Source: Sternotherus odoratus
Taxonomy: Eukaryota; Chordata; Testudines; Kinosternidae
Length of the DNA stretch: 64,000 nt
Assembly (NCBI GenBank): GCA_032164245.1
Contig: JAVMKO010000006.1
Coordinates: 2,557,001 to 2,621,000, forward strand
Direction of reading: 5' to 3'
Positions 44,101-56,100 of this stretch are shown here, piece after piece; the first letter of the stretch is position 1; each line of letters starts with the position of its first letter. A program made the position numbers and the translations under genes. A model generated the notes under the pieces. The model had not been told where the DNA came from. It did not search any database and worked only from the letters and a program-made list of their open reading frames with translations.

Positions 44101-47100
44101 AAGATAATAAATAATATTCTGATGCATTGACTCCATATATATTACCTTGCCCAAAGGGGGCATCGATACAGCGCACTCATCGTACAGTGAATAAAAATTA
44201 AGATTTTAGAGGCAGGCTTGTATTTAACAACTGGCTCCTGTGTTTATTGAATTATACATGCAGCGGGTAAACTCTGACATTGTTTTCAATTCTCTTTAGA
44301 TGCAGAGTTCACTTAGGTCTCTCCGTAATAGCGCAGCAAAGAAGAGGGCAAAACTGAGTGGCAGCACTTCAGATCTCGAGAGTCCCGATTCTGCACTTAA
44401 ACTCGATCTGACTATGGACTCCCCTTCCCGCACTTCCTCTCCAAACATGAGCTCTTACAGTGAAAGTGGAGTTTACAGTCGGGAATTTCAGACTTCACCA
44501 GGGCCCACAACCTCTCAGGGAAAGATGATGTGAGTGTCAATTATATACCAAACCCACATTGAGAATTCTGACGTAATCGCTGTTAGGTTTTGTTAAATAT
44601 TGAATGGTGAGAAACCTGTATTTTTGTAATAGGACATTGGTTTGCTTAGTGCCTAGATTTTATCTGAGAATTATTCCCATTTAAAATTCATTGTACTGTG
44701 CTGCTGCGTTTAATATTGTTCTAATTCATTCCTGCTTTTTCTTTGACCCAGTGCCAATCTCTAACTATAGTAACATGAAGTAGCTGTTAAAACCCTAAAG
44801 TTGCTAGTAAATATTTTATAAGGAAGCTGAACCACAGGCTAAGCAAATGAGTAAAACCGAGAATGAATCAGGAGGAAGAGGTTTTCTTATTGCAACCTGC
44901 AAAGTTAATCAGGAATGCATTTTCTTAAACAGATTTTTGTGTGGGGATGAAACTAATTTAAACTTTTTTCATTTTTGCTAAACCTATCAACTAATGTAGC
45001 ATTTCCATTGTAGTAGTAATTGTTGAGAATTGTTTTCTGTGTAATACCTTCCTTCTCTTAGCATCTTTGCAAAGAAATAGTGTATTGATGGAATTTGTTT
45101 TGATGGTGCACTAAGGTTGAGCAGTTAGCTGCAGCATGTACTTATTTTTAGTTTTGTAAAATGAAGTGGGAAATGTTTTGCTGAGTGTTATAAGTACAGC
45201 CTCTCCTTATCTTCTTACTAGGCACATGGCCAAGCTGCATGCAGCTCAGGCCTGAAGAACATAATGCAAAAATCCAACAGAAAAAGCCTCGGGCATGCCA
45301 TGTTGTTGCATCATGGGCTCTGACCAGGAGTGATGGGAACAGTATTCTGTAATAAAGAACATTTCCATTAGTTCCCGACTTGAAGCCTTAATGTTTGACA
45401 GTGCTCACAGCTAATGCAAGTCTAGTCCACCAGGGAGGTTATGACCTATATAAGGAAGTTGGAATTTGTGCAAGAGTGACAGAATGCCATCCCAGGAGTC
45501 ATTAAATACCTTGAAGTTTCTTTATAATATTTGAGAGTTTAGTTCAAATGCTGATGTAGGCCTTGCTGGAACCCTAGGCATAGCTGACAGGCTGAACCAA
45601 AGTAGGCCTGGCCATGGCGGAATAGTAATAATTAGGTGTCAGCTAGCTAAGTAAGCAAATTCATGACCTGAGAGGATGGTACAAGAATACCCAGAGTTCT
45701 CAAGTAACTACACAAACAAATGGCAACAAGAGATGGTACTAGAGCTCCAGCTAGGCCTACATCTGGCTTTCCAGCATTGTAGGTTGAAATTCTGTGTTAA
45801 CAGAACAGATACCAGCATGGGCAGGAGAAATGGAAACTTCTCTTATATTACCTGCCTCATGTAACATTTTTCTCTTCGAAGGAGCTACTCACAGTGGAGG
45901 GGGCAGTGAACCTGACCGTTATCAAATGAATTCTTTCTCTGATTTGTAGTAAACGTGATCATTTCTGGCGATGTGCTGGAAATATTTTGTACCCAATTCG
46001 TACTGTTTTCACTTTAGGTGAGAAAGGTTCTTAGGCAGGGCTCCTAGTGCCATTCGGAAAGGTATTTATAGAAATGATTTTGTATTGCAGCATCTCAGAC
46101 ATCTTTCCTCTACTTGGATGCAAATCACGTCCAGCAAGACTGTCTTCCGCAAGGAATAGAAGTACTAATGTAGTAGAACAGAGTCCCAGCACAGGTAATT
46201 TGTTGTCCATAAAAAGGGAGATATAACTAATTCAATTAACATGAAACCATTTTAGTTAAAGCTCTGTCCAATATTTTCATAATAAGCCCCACTTTAATAT
46301 CTAATTTTATCTGGTGGTCTTTGATCTATTAAATCTTAGCCCTGAAATATAAATAAATAAATATATTTTACGTTATTAGGTTTTAACTGACCATTTTGAA
46401 ATCGTACTGTAGTCTTGGGTATGAGAGGAGACTTCTGGGATTGTTTCTTTCCCTTTTCCTGTAACACAGCTAGGACATGTTAAAACTAGCCTCAACCCTG
46501 CAGAACTATCAACAAACGTGATTTGAGGGTGTTTTGTTTATGAAATGGTGGTGCACCGTTTCAGTGATGCATACTGAACACTTCACTGTGGATTCTGTTG
46601 TGCAGGAATAACATTTCATGATAAAGCAACCTCTAATGTGAGCATAATTGGACAACGTCTGAATTATGGAAATGGATCTGGTGATTATGAAGATGACAAG
46701 CAGAGAGAAGTGTCACCTTGTGTTTTTAAAGGTCTGAACAAAGAGCATCAAAGGCATTGTAAACCTACAAAAGGTTAGTGAGCTTCCTTTGTTCCTGTGA
46801 CATCCTTTAGCTTTTTATAAATCGAATATTTCATGGAATTTCTTAGTCCTATAATCACAATCTCTATTTAAGATATATTTGTGAAATTGACAAGCAGTTA
46901 TCTAACATTAGTGACTGTTAAAGTCTCAGGGATAGGAAAAGACTTGAAATGAATGATCAGAATCTCACTTTTCTCAGCCAAAATATGGATATAGCTATAT
47001 ATGTTTCATTTTTTAAATTAAACCATCGTTATAGGTAAACTTATTGCAGAAAAATCATAAGTTTTTGTGTTTAAGTTCTAATGAAGACTTGAAAAATTGC

Positions 47101-50100
47101 ATTGATTTAGCACTAGGCACATATTAGTAATATACAAAAGCTACTGGTCCCTGCATCATAACCAGTTTACCTGTGGCTAAAGGATTTTGTCCTTTGTGTG
47201 GTTCTCTGACTCTGGCCATTGTTAGCATACAGCCATGATAGTGTGTCTTTTTGACCAAGAAAGTTAAAAATGAAAGTAAAATTAAGGGATACACTCTTCA
47301 CCTTTTACATCACTTATAATGTGGCTGATTGGTAGTGGCTAAAGTAAATATCTTGTGACAGTATTTTAGTGTGTGACGTGAAATGAATTGGCCTTATCTC
47401 ATACCTGATAGACATGTGTGATGTATGAAGGTTTCCATGATATGCTCCCAAAGAGTATGGTTTCTCCTCTTTTTTTTATTTCTTTAACATAAAAAATTGG
47501 GCACTTATTACCCTGCATACTCTCCAGTCAGCATAGAAATAGTGACATGATGTCATTACAAGGGACTGAAAGCTGAGCAACTGGAGTGAAAGGGTGTGAA
47601 GAGAGTTTAGTCAGACTGTTTAACACCAGTTTAATTCCTGTTGCCTATGAAACACCATAACTGTGTGCCATTTGGGACAGACACCAGCTTCTTTTTACCT
47701 ACCTACCTACGTGTAGGACAATCCTTGGTTAGGTTCTTAGCTGCTATTGTAATACAAGTAATATGTGGCTAAAGATGCCTGTTCAGTTAAGGTATAAAAA
47801 CTTGCATTAAACAGCTTCTTAGAACCCCAAGAAGTTATTCAATAAAAGCAGAGACCACCAGGCTTGATATATCTGATATTTCTAAGGTATAAAATAAATA
47901 GAAGCTAATAACTTGTTATTGTTTTTTTTTGGGGGGGGGGAGGTTGGGAGGGGGTAAGGAGATGGGAGGGAGCAGAGGAGACATGAATCCTCACCCAAAA
48001 TCAGTTTCAGGATTTCTGTTATATTTATGTAAAAAAGGGGGAGGGGGGAAGAGGGAGTAGAATCAAAAACCAATCATTTACTGGTCAGTTTCAACAGCAT
48101 CAGCCCCATCTTCCTACAGTGAACTTTCCATGGGGAAGGAGTTAGATGAAGGTTGAGTCAGGAAACAGAACCGCTCTCATGGGACCGAGTCTTAAAGGGT
48201 TTAAGAATTCTTTTGACTCTCCAGTTTGCTTAGCCCTGGCTTGGTCTCAATCCCCTGTGCTCAGAAGTCTTTGTTATAGACTGTCAGATATACTCACAAC
48301 AATTAGATAGTCAGGCTTGCAGCACATCAGCATCTATTCGCCATAGCGTTTTTTGACTTTATGGTTTTTCCAGTGAGTGGGCAAACTTTTCTCAAGCTGA
48401 AAATGTTAGTAACTCAATGGGAGTTATTTAATGCTAAAGAATGTAATGCCAGTCTGCCATTGTTACTGATTGACATTGCCATATATGTAAACAGGGCAAC
48501 CAGAATTAAAAGATAAAATGTATGTTAACTGAAAAATTTAAGCACTGCTAAATTGTGCAGTAATCAACATGAAGTGCTTTTTGGAACCGAAAATCAGTGG
48601 TTTTCAATTGATGCTAAATTGGCACAATTGTGCTGAAATATTGGAAAAATAGGTGCATGTAAAATAATTCTAAGTGAGTTGGTATTTAGTATATTCAAAA
48701 TTAATGATTTTTGGTGTATGTGATATAGTACTTCTGAGAATTTCAGCATTAATTAAGTCTTACAATACTCTAGTAAATTAGAAATACGGTCCTGATTAAT
48801 CACTTTTATGCAGTTGAAACGACGTTTGGTAAGATGATACTCAGATCATGTATAGTAATGGGTAAACTACATGATTTAGCTCTTCTTTGTGTAATTTTTA
48901 GGATTTACAGGGTCAACATCTAGTTTACAGCAAACTAACAACCTAGACTTCATTTCGCCGAGTGCCCTGTCTGAAGATTCTGTAGTAATTGTTGGAAAAG
49001 GTATTTTTTTTAAAAAATTTTTTTTATATATATTTGCAATACAGTTTTAGTATGGAAACAAAACCTGTATTTCTGGACGATCAGGAGAAGGGGAGTTGAA
49101 ACGAATTCATTTAAATGTTTATTATTTAAAGATTAAACAATCCCCAATTTTTAAAATTAAAAGTATTAAAGTTGAAACAAGTATTGGAATTACTGTATAT
49201 TTTTACACTCTTAACGAGAAATGTAATATATAAACTGTACTACAATATTAGCATTAAATAACAAAGAACAGTGAGAAAACGAGGACTAAATTTTGCACAT
49301 ATACCCACACGTACAAAGTCCCATTGCAGTCAGTGGAAATGCATAATGTAACTTCGGGTAGAATTTGGCACTAACATTATAGCAACCCACCTTTTATTTT
49401 CTGGAATTATTTTTGTTTTGCTTTAGTTTGTTACTGAGTGACTTCTGCTATGTGAAAATGACCTCTTGGTGAGGTTACAATATGATAACCATTTCAGGTG
49501 TTTTTGGAAGCCCCCCATCTGCGCCATTAACATACAGCCAGTCCATGATATCGTGTGTGGAGAACGGAGGCGTCCTTTCTCTCAAACAAGGCATTGAGCC
49601 TCTATCAGGGATCTATGGGAGAGCTGTCCAGCAGAACAGTGCACCTTTCCTTGATACTGAAAATGAGAAAGATGTAAGAGTGTAAAACAGATTTGATTGT
49701 TTTTCAAGTGTCACTAGTAAATATAGTTTTATGTTCTCCAGATTCTGGTAAATAAATGTTTGATTAAAGTAGAGTCATCGATATCTCAGGTGGCTGGTAA
49801 TAGGATACAGAGCTTTTTATTTCTAGGTCTCTGGTCTAATTCCAGCACAGGCTGGAGACTAAAACTGGGTGAATAATGAGGAATCATATGCAAATGTCTT
49901 GATGACTTCTGAACAAAATGTTGCTTTGTTTGCACACTTCTATTAAACATTTATGTGAATAGTTTTGTTTGTACAAATGTTCACACAAAGTTGTGTTAAA
50001 CCTGAAATAGAGGTTTATTTTATTTCATTTAGTCTTTTTATGACCATTCAAAAAGATTAAAGGGCTAAATTTGGTGAAGGAATTCAATTGGTTGTTACAA

Positions 50101-53100
50101 ATGTTCAATTCAATGCAATTGTTTGTTCAGCTGTAGCAGGTACTGAAATGTATCAACATCACGAAATAGTCATTAAAATTGTTACCAATTAGCAATTTTT
50201 GTTAACACTTTGAGCAAAGAGGTCAAAGATTGAATGGACATGGAGCATGAACTTCCCACTGGCTGCTAAGGTAGTCCCTTCCTTTCATGATTGGAATATT
50301 TTGGCAAGGCAGTGTGAGGAACCAGCTGCTGTTACTGACCCTCATCTGTTGTGTGGACAAAGAGAGGACTGCAGTTTGCAGAATTTTACTCCAGCACCAT
50401 GCATTCCCTGTAAATAATCTTCTCTCAGCATCTGCACTGTGGAGAGATTTCACACTGTGCTACTGCTTACATCTTGTTCAACTTTCTTATGACTTTGAAC
50501 ATTATTATTAATTTGTATAAAACAATACAAAGTAAAGGTTCTTCTTCAAAATGAAAATCCCACTATTTCCTGAAAATGCATGTTAAGTAACCAATAAGGT
50601 TGCTAAAATTTAAAGAAATTAATGACCATTTATCTATTTTCTCAATGTTTAATCTGTGCATTTGACTGCCCTTTTAATGGTCAGTGCCACTATTTCCTTA
50701 TAGATAAGGGAGAAAATTACTAACTGAAAATACTCCTAGACTTTGCGGCCAGTAGAGACCATCGTGATCATCTGGTCTGACATCCTGCACATCACAGAAC
50801 CTCACTTGCCCACTTCTTCAGTAGGCCCATGTCCTCTGGCTGAATTACTGAAGTCCTAGATCTTGATTTAAAGACTTCAAGTTACAGAGAATCCACCATT
50901 TACCCTTAAACATAAACAGGGGATCATAAGTACCCTTAAAGTAATTTTTAAAATAATCAAGTCACACAGTTTGAAGACTGCTCTATCAAAAATTGTTTTA
51001 AAAAAGTCAAAAAATTGAAGGTGGGCTGGACTCCATACCCTTTCCTCAAATTAGTGAGTAGTATTCACACAAGTAGTACCATGAAATCTGTGGGTTCACA
51101 GTTCTGCTCCCACTAATAACTTAATTATTCATAATTACCACAAGTGATTATTTTTGTGCTGCAAAGAGTCTCGTGCCCATTTTACACAATATAGTGGGAC
51201 TGCTCACAGTGCATGGAGGTAAGCAAATGCACAAGTCTTTGCAGTTTGGGTCCTAAATTAGTGTAAATAATTCCCAAGCGCACTGTGGAGTAGTAGCAGA
51301 AGTTGCGAGCCCTTTGTTTAGCAAAGAAGATTCCCAGTGCTAAGTTATTGACTGAACTATTTCAGTGCAGTTTCATTTTACAGTGGGACTTTTCCTGTTT
51401 TTTTTCAGATGAAAGTTGCCATGTCAAAATCTGCCCGAGATAAGATGAGGCAGAAGAAGAAAGAAGAAAAAGAACATCGTCATAAAGAACATCAGGAAGT
51501 CAATGATGTTGAAAAAAAGGAACGAAATCCCAGGGAACGACTTAAACATAGTGAACCAGAGAAAATGGCATCAGAAAGTAATGTTTAGTATTTTGTCAAT
51601 TTAAGGGCATACTGTTAAATGATGTTGACTAAGAAGTATGTTCTAAATCTGGTATAATACTAATTATTTAGGGTTATGACTGCCCAAAATGACATCAGGT
51701 ATTACTGAAATTGTATGCTACAATGTAATCCCCTTCATGAGTTTTTGTTGTTGGATATAAAATACTTACAATAAGGAAGGAATTTATGACCGATAAATTG
51801 ACAGTTTCTGAGATCTTTATAGAGTACAGATAGTACTAAGAAATAGTGACCCCTTTCCTTTTTCTGATTTTCCTATTCTCTCTCTTTTTTGTAGGTTTAA
51901 GTTTTTATGGAGATGTATTAATAACGTCCAAGAATGAGTCTTTATCTTTAGAAGATGTTGCCTTCAGTGCTCCACGAAAAAGAACATCCAGTTTAAAGAC
52001 GACACTGTCTTCAGTCTTGCTAGATTCAGGTAAGGTGTTAGTTAATTATATGTAAAACACCATATTAAAATGTTCGGTTGCTGGCAGATGAGACAAACCC
52101 ATACTGTAATCAGGTGCAATACAATTATTTATTTTAAAACTGCAGTTTCATTAATGTTTTCTATTACTGGAATAATGTGATGCCCTTACATTTTAATTCG
52201 TGCTAGCTAGTACCTCTTTTCTAATAAAAAATTATTACAGAGAATAAACTTATGTTTTGCAGGTATAGAACAACACTTCTAATACATTTTTCACATCTCC
52301 ATCTTCCTTTGTGGAAGAGGTAGATACATATCCCAACACTGCAATGAGTTAAAGATAAATTTTATTAATAGATTGAAACCCACATTAAAATACTGTATCC
52401 CCAATGAGATAACATTGGGTCAGGATTTTATGCTGTGTGTGTTAACTGGGTGGGGTGGGAAAAGCCAAACACATTGGGTGAAATTTTGGGTCTATTGAAG
52501 TCAATGGCAAAACTCCCACTGACCTCAAATAGAGCTAGAATTTCACCCAAAGTTTATCATACGGTAATTTCTGTTTTAGCAAAACAGCACTAAAGCTTAG
52601 ATGCTAAAGTTGCATCCCTGGCACCAGCTAAGGCACTCAGGTCCTGATCCTACAAAGACTTATGCATCTGATTATACTTAAGTACATGAGTAATCCAATT
52701 GAAATCAGTTAAAATTAAGCACATGACTAAAGCCTTATATGCTATACTTATGAGTGTAGAATAAATATACCTAAAAACATAACCACCATTTTAGCCCCTT
52801 AGTCCCTGACTCTCTTTACTCAAGTTACCTGAGAAGCTGCATAGGGTTGTAAGAATCATTATTGTGTGGAGGGTTCTAGGATTTTACTTTTTGTGATATG
52901 AGTTCCATAGCAGTGCTCCGTCTCAGTAGCTTAAATAAATATATGGAGATATACGTCTCTCATAGAATTGGAAGGACCTTGAAAGGTCATTGAGTCCAGT
53001 CCCCTGCCTTCACTAGCAGGATGTCCCCTGACAGTTTTTTTGCCCCAGATCCCTAAATGGCCCACTCAAGGATTGAACTCACAACCCTGGGTTTAGTAGG

Positions 53101-56100
53101 CCAATGCTCAAACCACTGAGCTATCCCTCCCCTCCTAAAACCGCTTCTAGAACAGTGCACAGCTATTTCCCCAGAAAGTTTAGTGTGTTTGTTCCAGAAC
53201 AGGGCATGCATGATGTTTTTAGCTCTTAATATATTCACTCCTTCCTAACATTCCATGATGAAGACAGAGCAACAGTGCAGCTGCAGCTCAATTCTGCTGC
53301 TGTCAGCTCCCTAAATTTCTGCAAGGCTCTGCCCCAGTCCAATCCAGGTGTGGGTTACAAAAATCTGGAAGATGTACCGACTGTCAGTGGTCCCCAGGGA
53401 TCCTCCAGTAAGTGTGTATAGTCAGTGCGATGTACAGGGGATTGCAGGAGAGATGGCATAGGAACCGACTATCATGACTACATTGACTACAGGCAGTTTG
53501 TTTCGTTTGCACTGTCAAGTGAGCAGAGTGGTGAAGAGGCTTCAGGGAGCATGCAGTGTCACTTGTTTTTGATTACCTTGCCAAAGGAACAAGAGTTGAA
53601 GATGATTAGATTCTGACCTGCAAGGAAAATACAATTTTAGGCAAGTTATGTTTAGGTCACTGAGGTGATCTCTACTCCCTGGAAATATTTTTCATCTAGA
53701 GTTTGTCAAATAGAGACATTTAAAACCCATGGAGCATTTCACTTTCCCCCCCCTTTCTTAGTGACTAAATAATTATTTAATGGAGTAAAACCAAGTTTAA
53801 AAAACCGCAGATACTGTCAGTTGAAGGAAAGTTTAACTCTGATGCAGTTAAATACCTGATAGCCCTTCAAACTGGAGGCTTATAGCTGCTCCGCTGGTAG
53901 TTCTTTAGCCATTATCAATAGGCTAGAACAGTAGCAACACAAAAGCTAAAAAACAAATGCCTTTTGGATTATGAAATGTGATTTAGAAATTCTTTCTAGT
54001 TTACTAGTAAAACATATTGAAAATCTACAGCTCTTTGCAATTATAGTAGTGTGATGCAGATAAACTGAATTTGAGCAATAGTTCATTCATATTTAAAAAT
54101 GAATGATTCACTTGCAGTAAAATTCAAAGGAATGGTTCAATGGTGTTAACTATTCCTGCTGGGAACATTTAATTGGGGAATTTATGTATTTTTATGATTT
54201 CATAGCTTGGAACATTAGAGTTTTCTGGGGAGCTATTCAATCCTTAGGTTGAGATTTTGTTCTCTCTCCATACTATAAAACCAAAATACCTGTTGCTTAT
54301 ATCAAAAAAGTGTGTAATTGAGAAACAGCACATCATTTCTTTGGAATTCTGGAAAAATTCTGAGCTATGGGTATATAAATAACTAGCGAAAATACCCGGC
54401 GTTGCTCGGGTCTGTCGGAGGTGGGGAGGGGGCAGACAGCTGAGCGAGTGCGGGGTCCGTTGGAGGGGGGAGGGGGCAGAGACCAAACCCGACACCCCCA
54501 CCTGACTTACCCCTCGACCAACCCCGACTCACATTTTCACCCCCCTACCAACCCCAACACCCCCTGACCAACACCCATACCTCACCCCCCGCAGACCAAA
54601 CCTGACACACCCACCTCACTTCCCCCCCCCCCAAACCCGACACCCCTACTTACCACCACAAACAAACCCAACACCCACACCTCACTTACCCCCCGACCAA
54701 CCCTGACCCCCCTCCTCACCCCCCCCGACCAAACCCGACACCCCTACCTCACTTACCCTCCGACCAAGCCCAACTCGGGTCCGTCGGAGGTGGGGAGGGG
54801 GCAGAGAGCTAAGCGAGTGTGGGGTCCATTGGAGGGGGGAGGGGGCAGAGAGCTGAGCGAATGCAGGGTCCGTTGGAGGGGGTATTAGGACATCATAACT
54901 ATGTCACAGAGAACAGCAGCTGCCCAGCTGATGTGAATGGGCTTTAAAGAATTTCACCCTGGGGGGCGTCAGAGGTGAGATTTGAAAAATTTTCGACTCT
55001 TACCCTGATTAGGACCCTAAGACCTCTAACTGTACCAAATTTCAAGTCTCTAGCTCAAACAGTGTGGAAGGAGTAAGTGCACATACATACATGCATACAC
55101 CATTTGACTTTTATATATATAGACTAGCATAAGTGCCCGGCGTTGCTCGGGTCAGTCGGAGGTGGGGAGGGGGCAGACAGTTGACACCCCCTGACCAACC
55201 CCAACACCCACACCTCACCCCTCACCCACCCCGACACCTTCCCACCCCCCCTGACAAACCCCAACACCCCCCGGCTCACTTACCCCCCGACCAAACCCGA
55301 CACCCCCACCTGACCCCCCGACCGAACAGTGTATTTAATAATCTGTGTGCTACACAGTGCACCGTGAGCCGGGGGGGGTGTCGGGTTTGGTCTGGGGGGA
55401 TGGGAAGTTGTCGGGGTGGGTGAGGTGTTGGGGTTGGTCAGGGTTTTTTGCGGTTGGTGGGGGGATGAGGTGGGGGTGTCGGTTTCGGTCGGGGGGTAAG
55501 TGAGCCAGGGGGTGTTGGGTTTGGTCTGGGGGGGTGGGAAGGTGTCGGGGTGGGTGAGGGGTGAGGTGTGGGTGTTGCGGTTGGTCAGGGGGTGTTGCGG
55601 TTGGTGGAGGGGGTGAAGTGGGGTAGGGGTGTCGGGTTTGGTCGGAGGATAAGTGAGGTGGGGGTGTCGGGTTTGGTTGGGGGGGGTGAGGTGGGGGTGT
55701 CCCTGAACTCTGTCAAATTATCACCCCCCCAGACCAAACCCGAAACCCCCCGGCTCACTTACCCCCCCGACCAAACCCGAGACCCCCACCTCACCCCCCC
55801 AACCAAACCCAACACCCCCACCTCACCCCTCGACCGAACCTGACACCCCCACCTCACTTGGATCCTTCGCAGGCGGGGAGGGGGCCCAGAGCCGAGGGAT
55901 TCCGGGGACCTTGGCAGGTGGGGGGGGGGGGGGCATAGGGCTGATGGAGTCCGGGGTTCCATTGGGAAGAGGGAGGGGCAGAGAACTGAGGGATTTCCGG
56001 GGTTCCGTTGGAGGAGGGAGGGGTGAGCTGAGCGAGTGCGGTGTCTGTTTGAGGGGGTATTATGACGTCATCACCACCCAGCTGCCCAGCCGATGTGATT

